Source of the DNA: Pomphorhynchus laevis
Lineage: Eukaryota > Acanthocephala > Palaeacanthocephala > Echinorhynchida > Pomphorhynchidae
Length of the DNA stretch: 64,000 bases
Assembly (NCBI GenBank): GCA_012934845.2
Contig: WNNJ02001220.1
Span: forward strand, 62,001 to 126,000
Reading direction: 5' to 3'
Each line of letters opens with the position of its first letter. Position 1 is the first letter of the stretch. Made by a program: the position numbers and the translations under genes. The notes beneath the pieces are model-generated. The model was not told the DNA's origin. It saw nothing but the letters and a program-made list of their open reading frames with translations, and made no database searches. Shown here piece after piece: positions 9,344-20,100 of this stretch.

Positions 9344-11060
9344 GTGAATAATATTATCCCACCATTTGTCGCAAATGTAAGCATTACAGTAAATGAAGCT
9401 TTTGATGTAGTCACATGGCGTCCCAACTTGTTTCGTCTTCCGAAATGTGCAGAAAGCACGAAGTTCGTTTCAATTTCGGCCGCACTTTATGAAAGCTTTG
9501 TGTTAAGGACCTCTCCGTCTGATAAAGTGTTTAAACTTACAGTGCTACTCCCCCAACTTGTCCTTCAACGAAATGGTGTAATGCCTATTTCAACGAGACG
9601 AAAAATACTCTCGAGAAGATTAAAAATGTGGTCTAATAAAGAATACGCGGAGTTACTGTCGGAGGCTCGGGAGCTTCAATTGCAACTGAGGTTTTCCAAA
9701 CGACAGCAGAAGGGAGCCTGGCAGATACAATTCACGGATTCAATGAAAAAAGGTCCAACTACTCAAGCTATGCACATACTAAGGAAAGGAAGCTGTCTGC
9801 AAGGTATTCTCGATGTTCACTCGGAGATAGATGGAAGAAAAGTACGTGACATTCTCGTTTAGAAACATCCAAATAAGACTGTTATGCATCAAGATGATCT
9901 ACTCCCAACTAATACTTTCACTGATCCTTACTTTTATCCTATTATATTTGAACGGATCAACTCAAAGGATATTATTGCTACTTCAACAAGAATCAGAGGC
10001 GCTGCTGGACCATCTGGACTGGACGGAGACGCATGGCAATATATGTCGCAAAATTTTGCAAATCAATCCAATAAGTTGGCCACAGCTCTAGCCAATGTTG
10101 CATATCGTATTGCATCTGAATCCTTAAACCCAAAAATCTTCGTCGGACTAACAGCTAGCAGACTTGTTGCACTTAACAAATGTCAACGCGTTCGTCCAAT
10201 TGGCATATGAGATGTCGCTCGTCGGATTATGTGTAAAACTGTTCTGAACCTTGTATCGGATTCTTTGCAGAATGTTTGTGGGAATGTACAGTTGTGCGCA
10301 GGATAGAAGTCGGGAATAGACTATGCGATACATAGTGTTAGAGCGCGTCTAGATGACAGATCGGACAATGCATTACTTGCCATAGATGCTAATAATGCCT
10401 TTAACAGAATCAATAGAGAAGCCATGTTACACAATGTAAAGATTATATGTCCGTCCTTGGCCATATTGTTTCAAATATGTATGGATGTGATACAGTTCTT
10501 GGCATTGATGGTGAAATGATAATTGCCGAAGATGGTGTGACGCAAGGTGATCCGATGGCAATGGCGATATTTGCCGTCGTTATCATGCCGATAATAAATG
10601 AAATTCGTAGGAAATATCCCACAGTCTTAAACTTATGGTATGCCGATGATGCTAATTTTATCGGGTCACCGAATGATTTACTACAGGTTTGGCGCCACTT
10701 GAACTTAATAGGTCCAAGATATGGTTACTACCCAAATGCATCCAAGTGTAAGTTCCTTATTAAAGAAACTTATAAATTGCAGGCAGAACTACTGTATAAA
10801 GATTCACAAATATATATGTACTGATGGGATTACAGTCCTTGGATCCCCAGAAACAAATTAATCGGGAAAAGCGTGAAATATCTACAATAGCGAGATCATT
10901 GATTTCCGAGAATTATTCTTCGGCAATGATGTATGCATCAAAAAAGATGCTTCGGCATGGCTACAATCACGTCCACTTGCGTATAAGGGATATCATCTTT
11001 CTAGACTGGAATTTGTGGATGCAATTGCGGCTAGGTACGGTTGGATGCCAAGTTGCTTAA
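9344..11060 (+). pseudogene. LINE family C copy 2: reverse transcriptase region
   Basis: Linker with VHSEIDGRKVRDILV, then RT motifs GAAGPSGLDGDAW, SRLVALNKCQRVRPIGI, ALLAIDANNAFNRINRE (motif A), EDGVTQGDPMAMAIF (motif B) and LNLWYADDANFIGS (motif C, YADD intact). The thumb begins at LYKDSQIYMY. The coding sense is continuous with copy 1 once interruptions are ignored. Motif B GDP and the RPIGI box are typical of the R2/CRE group and its relatives rather than the CR1/Jockey group. Confidence 0.75.
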
Positions 11061-11677
11061 ATAACAAGTGTCGATGTGGGGTACAAATGTCCATACAACA
11101 TGCACTATCTTGTCCACATGGTGGGGTCCCTATGTCTCGACACAACTGTGTCCGTAATGCTATCGCTGATGAATTATCACGTTTATCGCATTCGGTTCAA
11201 CTTGAGCCAGTTCTTAACGAAGTCCCACCTGATGTTATTTTCAACAATTCCGCTACAAGCCTTGAATTGAATGCCCGCTTGGACATCAAGTGTGTTGGCT
11301 TGTCGGGAAGAGACATTGAGCAGGATTACTTCGATGTGTGTGTTTATAGTGCACTGGCTTCATCCAATGCATTGCGTACTCCCCGTCAAAGCAATGAATT
11401 TAATGCTAACCGAAAGAAATCCAAATATGCCGAGAGAATTCAAGTCGAAGGATCAAGCTTTATTCCGTTGATTTTCTCTACCTCTGGTGGTATTGGAGAC
11501 GAAGCTGATCGTATACTACGGTGTATTGCAGGCAAAAGATCTCAAATTACAAGACTAAGCTATTCGATTCTTATAAATAACCTTCGTCAATTAATCAGCA
11601 TTCGCATTACAAAGGCTGCAACACTGTGCCTACGAGCTCAAAAAAGAATATCAACGGTGATGAAAACGAACTGTTGA
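11015..11677 (+). CDS. LINE family C copy 2: zinc motif and restriction-like endonuclease (220 aa)
   Basis: The open segment contains CRCGVQMSIQHALSCPHGG followed by RHNCVRNAIADEL, a C-x-C...H...C zinc motif in front of the nuclease. Then ARLDIKCVGLSG, DIEQDYFDVCVYS, KKSKYAERIQVEGSSFIPL and IFSTSGGIGDEADR match the PD-(D/E)XK-like nuclease of RLE LINEs. The C-terminal tail is basic. This is the best-preserved endonuclease of family C in the window. It lacks its own start and would be the C-terminus of a single large ORF. Confidence 0.75.
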   Translation: MDAIAARYGWMPSCLNNKCRCGVQMSIQHALSCPHGGVPMSRHNCVRNAIADELSRLSHSVQLEPVLNEVPPDVIFNNSATSLELNARLDIKCVGLSGRDIEQDYFDVCVYSALASSNALRTPRQSNEFNANRKKSKYAERIQVEGSSFIPLIFSTSGGIGDEADRILRCIAGKRSQITRLSYSILINNLRQLISIRITKAATLCLRAQKRISTVMKTNC

Positions 11678-11750
11678 GTTGCAATGATTTTGATGTAAAT
11701 AAATGATTGGCCCATTTGAGGGAACCTTTATGTCTGTGTTTTATCAATAA

Positions 11751-12009
11751 ATTAATGTTCTATAATAAAATTATTGTACGATTATGGTATTTTGTATTAC
11801 AACAACTGTCTATTATACAACTTAGCCTAACAAGTTGCATACCTAACACGTTGCAATGAATTGTTACAATGTGGTCAGATTGTTGATCTTTCGATAATGT
11901 CTTCTTCAAACAATAGCGGTGCAGAAATTTGTCCTTTTTTAGGATGTCTGGTTTCATTCGAATGTATTTTTGAGGCGAAACAATAAGCATATAGTGTTAG
12001 TAATGTTTC
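11751..12009. other. Gap between LINEs, nothing recognised
   Basis: About 260 bases between the 3' end of LINE C copy 2 and the truncated start of LINE B copy 3. A 76-residue open stretch on the minus strand (11760-11990) has no recognisable motif and I do not call it a gene. Confidence 0.5.
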
Positions 12010-14910
12010 AGGCAACTGTCAATCAGCTATTCGAATTTGCGTAGTTTGCTAGCTCAGGTCGTAGAACTTTAGCAACATATTCTGCCACATTCGTACGATT
12101 TTTTCTGTATAACTGAATCCTGGTTACATATTCATGTTGCACATACCATTGTTAACATTCCAGGTTATCGACTGCTGCGAGCTGATCGAATATCGGGTAA
12201 GCGTGGAGGTGGAGTTGCTGCGTATGTTCGCAACAATTTCATTATATTAAATATATCAGCTCAATGTGATGGGTATGGATCGTTTGAGAGTTTGCGCTTT
12301 TATGCTAAATGTGAGTTCGTCAGTATTAATATTTGCGTTCTATATCGGTCCCCAACAGTTCCAATAAATTTTGATACTTTAAAGCCACTATTGAGCTTGT
12401 TGTGCGTTAGCAAATATTTTATACTCTCTGGCGATTTCAATTTACCAAAATTAAACTGGTTAGAATTACTCTTTACTGAAGGTAGCATTGATGAAAGGGA
12501 TTTATCCGAATTCCTAGTTGCTGAATTGCTTCTAATTCAGCATATATACAAACCTACATGTAGTTCATCAAGACCGGCATCCATTCTCGATATAGCATTC
12601 AATAAACGTATCACTGACATAGAAAGAGTTAGTTATCTCCCACTTATCGGTATCAGTGATTATTGTGTACTCGATTTAGAGTTTACTCTTAGCATTCGTT
12701 TCTGTAATAATTGTGAGAAAGTATTTAAGCGTCAATGTTCGAAGGTCAAAACTGAAAAAATTTTAAATTTTAGTCAGCTTCATCCACTTCGCGTGATCAG
12801 TGAAGATAAGGAACTACTTAATCAGATTTTGGCTAATCTAATGACTATTTCAGAAACATTCACTCCAACGCGTGCAATTTCTTCACAACAGAAATTTCCC
12901 GTTTGGTTTGATAAAGATCTGAAGCTTATGTTAAAAACTCGTAATCACCTTTGGCGCATGTTACGTTCAGATTTGAATCATATTCCTCGTTATAGATTAA
13001 TACGAAACTTATGTACAAGACTAAAACTCAGAAATCGGAAAGAGTTCGCAGCAGTTATTGCGGTTAAGACTTATGAACAGCCTAAACAGTTTCGAGCATA
13101 TGTTCGCCGCAATAGAATCATTCCTTCCCTAATCAATTCTATTAATACAGTGAATGGTGTAATGACTAATAAAGTTAAAATCGCTGAAGCTCTAGCTTCC
13201 GGCTTTTCTCTTCCGTGTGATAGTTCTGTGAAAACTGATATTAATTCAAGATTAGGAGCTATTTCACAACGATCAACAACTCCTAAAATATATTAAAGTG
13301 AAGTTAAGGCGTACTTAAGAAATCTTGATCCCTATAGCTCAACAGGTCCGGATGGCATTTCTCAGTTTCATCTAAAAACTGCCTCCATGTCTTGCTCCAT
13401 TTCTTGGAAAGATCTTCAAATACAGTATTTCCAACTCATGGGTTCCTAATTCGTGGAATTCCACAATTATTATCCCAATTCCCAAGAAATTGATACCGTC
13501 ATCTTGCTCAGACTATAGACCTATAAGCCTCACAAGTTCCATATGTAAAGTTCTGGTGAGGTTGATTGTCCTTAGAACTTTGCATCATTTAGATGAACAC
13601 TGGATTATTACAAATTCACAGCACGGTTTTCGTTCCAGGCGGTCGTGTCTTACTAACCTGTTATCATCCCGTGAATTGTGGACTGATGCGACTAGCTCAG
13701 GTTAATACGTCTACGTTATCTTTTTAGATTTTTTAAAGGCATTCGATCGAGTTCCACACTCATGTCTAATTAACTTGATATCTCAATATGGTGTTCCTTG
13801 TACCATCTGCAATTGGGTTTGGGAATTCCTTAGTCGACGTTTCTACAGAGTTAGAGTAAGGAGCCACATTTCCATTGCAAGATATGTAAATTGTGGAGTC
13901 CCTCAGGGTACTTTATTGGGTCATCTTATTTTTATCACATTTCTAAATGACTTATTATTACGTATCAAAAACCCATACATAGCTTTTGCCTATGATATAA
14001 TACTATGGTGCACTAGAGATAGTAAACTGAATGCTAAACTGTTGCAGAATGACCTTGACCGCATTTATGAATGGAGTGAAGCAACGCAGATGAACTTAAA
14101 TACAAGTAAATGCGAATGTATGAGATTAGGTAGCATTGGAATCGATCATAGTTACCACATTGGAGGAAAGATACTTACTATTGTGTAGGAACAAAAGGAT
14201 TTGGGTGTAATAATACACAATACACTAAAAACACGATTGAATACTGACTTTACTCGCAGTAAGGTAGTTCAATGCTTGTATTGCACCGAAAATTGCTTCT
14301 CGAAAATGAATTATTTTGTCTTTAAACTCCTTTATTGTTCTTTGGTTCGTCCACACATTGAGTATTGCATTTAAGCTGTTTTTTCCATGTACTAAAAAAT
14401 AAATTGCCGATCTTGAATATGTGCTTCGTCGCGGGTCTCGAATTTGTTTTCATAATTCGTATTCGTATGAGGACAGGTTATCCTTGCTAAGTTTATCTTC
14501 AATGAAACAAAGACTACTGTATCTTGATCTCTTGGCAATGTGGGCAGTTGTCAAGTCCTTTGAAGGATATTCCACAAATTTTATAAAGTTTAGAACTACA
14601 AATTGTCGTGGACATCGCCTAACCCTCTATAAATTTTCCCTAGGTAAAAATCCTCGAATAATGAGACACTCTCATCGGGTAATCAACATTTGGAATACAC
14701 TACCTGAGGAAATTGCTTGTGCCTCAAGCCATTCACATTTTAAACTTCAAGCGAATAAGTGGATTCATGACAGCTCGAGCCATCAATCAGTGTTAAACTA
14801 CCCATTCGGCTGATTACATTCTACACTTCATTTGTTTTTTTTATATTTTTTTTATATCAACAGTGAACAGACTGAACAGCCATTTGCGGCTTTGTCTTGT
14901 ACTCAATAAT
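12010..14910 (+). mobile_element. LINE family B relative, copy 3: 5'-truncated ORF2 and 3' tail
   Basis: ORF2 starting inside the AP endonuclease (FFCITESWLH, KRGGGVAAYVRNN near 12200, then LSGDFNLPKLNW near 12420-12460), followed by RT with DYRPISLTSSICKVL (13510-13550), QHGFRSRRSCLTNLL, GVPQGTLLGHLIF (about 13895) and a C-terminal part (HRVINIWNTLPEEI). The catalytic YADD is replaced (AFAYDIILW). Stops and shifts lie near 13295, 13705 and 14188. The 3' end GAACAGACTGAACAGCCAT...CTTTGTCTTGTA and an (AAT)n tail match the complete family B copy at 15785-19872. The divergence says an older subfamily. Confidence 0.85.
12292..13296 (+). pseudogene. LINE B copy 3: endonuclease C-terminal half and linker (334 aa open)
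   Basis: The longest open segment of this copy. It holds the EN catalytic-region motif LSGDFNLPKLNW, LIGISDYCVLDLEFTL (the SDH box, here SDYC) and the basic linker FPVWFDKDLKLMLKTRNHLWR, matching PPWFDSELKRCIRLRNKAWS of the complete copy. The catalytic SDH histidine is lost, so this nuclease is unlikely to be active. The stop comes just before the RT fingers. Confidence 0.7.
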
Positions 14911-15784
14911 AATAAATTATTATTTATGATTTGGATTTGTAATAACTTATTTTTATTTTGATGCTTGTGCTAGAGTTTTGTAGAAAAGATTATATTTTTG
15001 AATGCTCAGAGAAAATACTATAAACGTTTAAATAAAAACGCTATGCCTTTACCTTTTCCTTGAGTTAATATAATTCCATTTTTGCTAAATAAAAAACGCT
15101 ATCCTTTTACCTTTTCCTTGAGTTTATACCGTTTCCTTTTTGCCGAATACGTATACCCAACTGTGAAAATGAAAAGGATTTTAAAGGTTTTTACCTACAT
15201 GTTATGAACAAATCAAAATTTTTCGGTTGACAAACTGGAGAATTTTATGATAGAAAATCTGCCGTATCAGGCACACATGCGACATAAGGTTGTTCACTTT
15301 GTTCTAGCATATATATCAATATTCTTATGTTTCATACCTTTCGAATATATGCGTTAGCAGAATTAAGGCGTTTATATTTTTGCTGAATGCATCAACTAAA
15401 AGGCCGGACAGGACGGAAGTTATGAATTGCAGAGTTGGTATCACAAATGCTACTATACAGAGCTATGAGATCTGGCGATAAAGAAGAGTGAGTGAGATTT
15501 TGTACGAAATGAAGTGGTTGTAGACAACGAGTAATTACTTATTATTAATGAAAAATAGTCGCTTAAAAAAAGTTTGAGATAAAATAACATACATTTGAGA
15601 TAAAATAACATACAAAAGAAAGACAATTTTAAATGAATTAGAGCGAATCTACAAAATTGAAAAGAATTACTTACTAAAAGAACTACTTACAAATCTTAAA
15701 CACACAATCGACTTTCCAGCAGTCATCCCGAGATACAAGGGCTCTGACTAGTGCGCATATCATATTTGTGATTTTTCTTCACAA
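14911..15784. other. AT-rich spacer with a two-copy 70-bp repeat
   Basis: No gene seen. At about 15026-15145 a unit of roughly 70 bp (containing ACCTTTTCCTTGAGTT) occurs twice in tandem. At 15580-15615 a short segment (GAGATAAAATAACATAC) is doubled. The last 80 bases (from about 15690) include CTTAAACACACAATCGACTTTCC, similar to the sequence at 8950, and probably belong to the 5' UTR of the following LINE. Confidence 0.6.
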
Positions 15785-16879
15785 ATGGTAAAAAAAGGTC
15801 AAAATAAAAACGATACTTATAGGAATGGGCGGACTAAGGCTGATAGCAAACATGATGCATCACATATCACTGGTAGCGAAGAGGAATACGGTAGTCTGCA
15901 GGTGGCTTGTGATGTTCCCGGCTGCAGTGTTTGGACGACAGTTTCTCTGTTAACTTCGTTGCGTAACAGCTACACTATCAAGAAATATATATGTGGATTT
16001 TGCTGTGCGTCTAGGTTCATGCAAATGGGATGCGTTAGTGGACAGGCAAATATATCACATGTTGGTGTTCACGGTGATGAACACACTATGGAAGTATGTG
16101 AATTTGATGTGGATGATTCCGTTCACGAATCGCAGCATTTCAAGGAAATAACTAACTTACCCGTTGAACTTGAATCTGGTATCGCATCTTCAAATGTAAC
16201 CTGTGATAGAACGGTAAGTCCTAGAAACAACGTTCGTATATTGCGAAAAACAAAATCGGCATTGGAAGAACGGTTGATTGAAAACAGCATCACGGCAAGC
16301 TCAGTGCGTGTACATGAGAATTCACTTAAGCTCAATGAACCTACTGATAATCTTTCACAGGACGAGTTACCCAGTTCTGTGTCTTCTAAGTTCAAAAGTT
16401 CTCACAGAGTGTATAAGAAAAATCGAAGCGCTTCAAGGGACAGGTGCATTCTTTTCGCCAATCTATCTGAATCAAATTCTTCTGTGTCACAGGAGCGAGT
16501 AAACGATGATGTTAGTGCGATAAGAGGAGTTCTGAATAAAATATTCCATGCTAACGATAAAGATATAGCTAAGGAGATTGTGGTTAGAAGTTTGTTCCGG
16601 CTGGGAAGGCGAACAAACAGTTCAAACATACCGCGATTGTTAAAGGTTGTGGTAGATTCGTCAACTCATGCAAATTATATATTTAGTCGGGCTCATCGTC
16701 TCGAAAAAAACTCAATACGTATTTTGAGAGATCTATCTTTTGACGATCGTTCAAAACTGAAAAATGCGAGGAACGAGCTTCACAAGCGTTTACTATTAGG
16801 CGAGAAAGATCTATGCATTAGAAATTTTCGAGTTGTTCGTCGAAAGCCATTTGTCCGTTGGAAACCATTAGAACTGTAG
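15785..16879 (+). CDS. LINE family B copy 1: ORF1 (zinc-finger Gag-like RNA-binding protein, 364 aa)
   Basis: Complete ORF1 from an ATG. It has a basic N-terminus (VKKGQNKNDTYRNGRTKADS) and a PHD-like or treble-clef zinc motif at about residues 39-80 (VACDVPGCSVWTTV, then YICGFCCASRFMQMGC). The middle is Ser/Asn-rich. A C-terminal domain follows: CILFANLSESNSS, VRSLFRLGRRTN, PRLLKVVVDSS, IRILRDLSFDDRSKL and LCIRNFRVV. The C-terminal domain recurs in relics at 3.6-3.97 and 22.9-23.4 kb, so it is the conserved core. In this class ORF1 coats the element RNA. The stop lies 20 nt before the ORF2 ATG. Confidence 0.85.
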   Translation: MVKKGQNKNDTYRNGRTKADSKHDASHITGSEEEYGSLQVACDVPGCSVWTTVSLLTSLRNSYTIKKYICGFCCASRFMQMGCVSGQANISHVGVHGDEHTMEVCEFDVDDSVHESQHFKEITNLPVELESGIASSNVTCDRTVSPRNNVRILRKTKSALEERLIENSITASSVRVHENSLKLNEPTDNLSQDELPSSVSSKFKSSHRVYKKNRSASRDRCILFANLSESNSSVSQERVNDDVSAIRGVLNKIFHANDKDIAKEIVVRSLFRLGRRTNSSNIPRLLKVVVDSSTHANYIFSRAHRLEKNSIRILRDLSFDDRSKLKNARNELHKRLLLGEKDLCIRNFRVVRRKPFVRWKPLEL

Positions 16880-16899
16880 ATAGATCGGTATCCTCTAGC

Positions 16900-19764
16900 A
16901 TGTGTGGATCTTTGATTACCGTACTAGCAACAGCTAGTCCATGTCGAGATGTTTCGTCTTCCATGAAAATTGCATTTACAAATGCACGTAGCGCAGTTAA
17001 TAAGTTGGATGAGATTAGGTATTGGATACGTTGTCATGATGTCAATGTCTTTGGAGTTTGTGAAAGTTGGTTTCATCCTGACATATCTGATGATATGGTT
17101 CACATACCTGAATTCGCTCTTTATAGATCTGATCGAGCCCATGGACGCGGTGGTGGAGTTGCCTTCTATGTGCATGTGAGTTTGATTGTTAGTTCAGCCG
17201 TAAAATTCATTGATGATTCATGCTCTGCCGAGGCTCTACAGTTGAGTATTACGCAATCTGGGAGTGCTATTATTACTTTATGTATAGTATATCGTGCTCC
17301 GGGCGCAATATCGTTCGCTCTTATTGATTTCCTTAAGAATATACCCAAGTGCCATAAATTTTTTATCTTTGGTGATTTTAACATGCATTCATACAATTCC
17401 GCCCTCTCCAGTATTGCAACTTATGATAAATATACTATGTCGTTATGTAATTTATTGTATGATGAAATGTTGCTTATTCAACATGTTCATTTTGATACTC
17501 GTTTCTCCGCAGAATCATCCTCGAAGATTGACCTGCTGTTTACTAGACTTGAATATGATATTTCTTCAATCGACAAAGAACCTCCAATTAGTTCAAGCGA
17601 TCATGTGGTGGTCAAGTTTCTGATTCCTACTAATTCGACCGGATCACACAGTGTAGAGATTGTTGAGAAGCGAGTACGGAAAGTTATCCCAGATAATGAG
17701 ATAATTGAATATGCTAAAAGGATTTCTTTTGTAAGTAATGATGGTGATGTGGAGAGCATGTGGCAGTCTATCAAAAGTGGGGTAATTCAAGTCCTAGACG
17801 AATTTGCTCCCATGCGTGTATTTTCCAAGCGTAAGAGGTCTGATAAACCTCCGTGGTTTGATAGCGAACTAAAGCGTTGTATAAGGTTGAGAAATAAGGC
17901 GTGGAGTCTCTGTAGTAAGAGTGATGCTTTATATAGTGAGTACAAACTAATACGCAATAAATGCAATCGCTTAAAATCAAAAAAGAGATACTTGTACGAG
18001 AATGATGTTGCTATGTCTTTAGGACACACACCCAAGCGATTTTGGAATTATGTTTGTCGATCAAGAGTATCTAATTCTAGTGTCCGACGCATTCATATCG
18101 GAAACGAATTAGTTGAAGACCCTATGAAAATTTCTGAGGCGTTCGCTGATGTGTTTGCACTATCGTTAAATAGGGATGATGCTTATAAAGTCAATATTTG
18201 TAATGGTTCATCAATCTGTCAGAGTCCATATATAATTATCACGATGGAGGAAGTTGAGATAGAGCTATCAAGGTTAGCTAAATGCGTGTCAGCTGGTCCT
18301 GACGATATCCCCACTTATATCCTTAAGCTCTTGAAATGTATCCTGTCATATCCGCTTTCCAAATTATTCAACGTTTCTCTCAATACGTCGATAATTCCAA
18401 ATGATTGGAAATCGGCGATTGTGGTACCACTTCCGAAAACGAAAAATGCTTGCGATGTTAGTGATTTTAGGCCCATAAGTTTAACATCTACTGTAAGTAA
18501 GGTACTTGAGAGAATTGTTCACAAAAGATTAATAAATGTATTGGGTTCAATAAACTATTTGAGCGACTCTCAACACGGTTTTCGGCATGGCCGCTCATGT
18601 CTAACGAATACTTTATGTGCTCGTGAACAATGGGCTGACGCAATTTCATGTGGATTGGTTGTCGATGTCGTCTATTTGGATTTCTCCAAGGCATTTGATC
18701 GCGTTCCACATGCTGAATTAATAAGTATTCTCGAATCTATTGGTGTAGATTACTATCTGACTCGTTGGATTGAGAACTTCTTGAGTGGTCGACAATTTTG
18801 TGTAAGAGTAGGTAATGCTTTTTCATCTAAACGCAGTGTTATACGTGGTGTACCTCAAGGAACGGTTCTCGGGCCATTATTATTTTGCATTTTTATCAAC
18901 GAGTTGTTGAGATCGCTTAATGTACCACACTTAGCCTATGCTGACGATTTGAAGTTATGGAATGTGATCTCGACTGAACGAGACTGTTTGTCATTGCAGC
19001 GTGACCTGGATTTAGTGTATGAATGGAGTCTTACTACAGGAGTATCATTAAACCTGGAAAAGTGTAAGAATATGAGATTGGGTCGTGGACGCAAAGGATG
19101 TCATACCTACTTCATTGGTGTAAAAGAACTTGAGATAGTTTCGACTCATCGTGATCTTGGTATTTTGATCGATTCATCTTTAAAGACACGACATCATTAC
19201 AACATTCAATTAGGCAAAGCTAGAAAAATGATGCACACTATCAAAAATTGCTTTCTGAAAATAAATCCATCGTCGTTCAGGGTGCTGTTTAACTCGTTAT
19301 TGAGACCAATACTTGAGTATTGCTCTCCATCTTGCTTCCCATGTACACGGACTGAACTGAATGCTGTCGATGGAGTTCTTCGCCGTATTACCCGTTTATG
19401 TCCAGACTGTAAGTATTTACCTTATCGTGAGAGACTTAAAGTGATTGGCATATTTGACATGAAGGTGAGGTTAATGTTTATCGACTTGGTTGCAACGTGG
19501 AAATTATTGCACAAATTTGATGGATATCCTCGAAATATTATGGCGTGTCGTAATAATAGATCCAGGCGACATCATTCGATGACAATTTTTAAACAGCATA
19601 CTGGGAAACTATCGCCTGTCACAAGATTGTCAAGACGTGTAGTTAACGTGTGGAATAGTCTTCCTGAATACGTTGTTGCCTCCACAACGCTGACTTTATT
19701 TAAGAAGCGATTGCGAATATGTCTGGAACAGATCGATAATATGGAGAAGCTATCGTATCCCTGA
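16900..19764 (+). CDS. LINE family B copy 1: ORF2, AP endonuclease and reverse transcriptase (954 aa), apparently intact
   Basis: The largest open frame in the window. I start it at the ATG at 16900; an in-frame TTG at 16858 overlaps ORF1. The AP endonuclease begins at MKIAFTNARSAVNKLDEIR and continues with FGVCESWFHPDI, GRGGGVAFYV, IFGDFNMHSYN and SSSDHVVVKF (SDH). The RT has GPDDIPTYILK, DFRPISLTSTVSKVLERIV, QHGFRHGRSCLTN, VYLDFSKAFDRVPH, GVPQGTVLGPLLFCIFIN and LAYADDLKLW. The C-terminus has a CR1/Jockey-style end (RLSRRVVNVWNSLPEYVV). All catalytic boxes are present and no break is visible, so this is the best candidate master copy here. The 3' UTR runs to an (ATA)n tail at 19872. Confidence 0.9.
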   Translation: MCGSLITVLATASPCRDVSSSMKIAFTNARSAVNKLDEIRYWIRCHDVNVFGVCESWFHPDISDDMVHIPEFALYRSDRAHGRGGGVAFYVHVSLIVSSAVKFIDDSCSAEALQLSITQSGSAIITLCIVYRAPGAISFALIDFLKNIPKCHKFFIFGDFNMHSYNSALSSIATYDKYTMSLCNLLYDEMLLIQHVHFDTRFSAESSSKIDLLFTRLEYDISSIDKEPPISSSDHVVVKFLIPTNSTGSHSVEIVEKRVRKVIPDNEIIEYAKRISFVSNDGDVESMWQSIKSGVIQVLDEFAPMRVFSKRKRSDKPPWFDSELKRCIRLRNKAWSLCSKSDALYSEYKLIRNKCNRLKSKKRYLYENDVAMSLGHTPKRFWNYVCRSRVSNSSVRRIHIGNELVEDPMKISEAFADVFALSLNRDDAYKVNICNGSSICQSPYIIITMEEVEIELSRLAKCVSAGPDDIPTYILKLLKCILSYPLSKLFNVSLNTSIIPNDWKSAIVVPLPKTKNACDVSDFRPISLTSTVSKVLERIVHKRLINVLGSINYLSDSQHGFRHGRSCLTNTLCAREQWADAISCGLVVDVVYLDFSKAFDRVPHAELISILESIGVDYYLTRWIENFLSGRQFCVRVGNAFSSKRSVIRGVPQGTVLGPLLFCIFINELLRSLNVPHLAYADDLKLWNVISTERDCLSLQRDLDLVYEWSLTTGVSLNLEKCKNMRLGRGRKGCHTYFIGVKELEIVSTHRDLGILIDSSLKTRHHYNIQLGKARKMMHTIKNCFLKINPSSFRVLFNSLLRPILEYCSPSCFPCTRTELNAVDGVLRRITRLCPDCKYLPYRERLKVIGIFDMKVRLMFIDLVATWKLLHKFDGYPRNIMACRNNRSRRHHSMTIFKQHTGKLSPVTRLSRRVVNVWNSLPEYVVASTTLTLFKKRLRICLEQIDNMEKLSYP

Positions 19765-19872
19765 TTTTCTTAACTCTATCAATTCTACATTTTGTTTAAT
19801 TTTTATTTTATTTTTTCGTGAGCAGACTGAACAGCCATATAGGCTTTGTCTTGTATGTTATAATAATAATAA
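19765..19872 (+). other. 3' UTR and (ATA)n tail of LINE B copy 1
   Basis: Contains GAGCAGACTGAACAGCCATA...GGCTTTGTCTTGTATG and then TAATAATAATAATTAATA. The same terminal word and AAT-type tail close copy 3 at 14870-14915. A short microsatellite-like 3' end instead of poly(A) is known for CR1-like elements. Confidence 0.75.
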
Positions 19873-20100
19873 TTAATACACAAGACAAAGCCCGTATGCT
19901 CTTTAGTCTGTTCACATTGAAAGATAGACATACAAACAAAAAAGAGAAAAAAAACGAGGTTAAATTGTTGAAATTATCGTTGATCTGACGGGTATGCGAT
20001 TCGGATAGCTTTGCTGATCAGGATGTCAGATCCATTCTAATAATTTTCGTTTGAATATATCAATGTCATGGATATATATAAAAAAGTCCGGTAAATGTTT

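Larger units (their letters stand above)
9120..11750 (+). mobile_element. LINE family C, copy 2: CXC zinc domain + RT + RLE
   Basis: Head-to-head partner of copy 1. The parts in order are a CXC cysteine-rich start (9120-9314), a linker (9344-9862), RT fingers and palm (9884-10400), palm with GVTQGDPMAMAIF and WYADDAN (10447-10824), thumb (10824-11060), and zinc plus restriction-like endonuclease (11015-11677). The 3' UTR holds AATAAA near 11746. Stops near 9312, 9860 and 10208 and frame changes near 10440 and 10820 break the single ORF expected for this class. RT and endonuclease key residues are still present, so the damage is moderate. Upstream sequence is a tandem leader. Confidence 0.85.

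Noticed and set aside
11760-11990. Minus-strand 76-residue open frame
   Set aside because: No motif, no splice sites, no homologous copy in the window.
16123-16629. Minus-strand frames inside LINE B ORF1
   Set aside because: Shadows of a clearly coding plus-strand frame.
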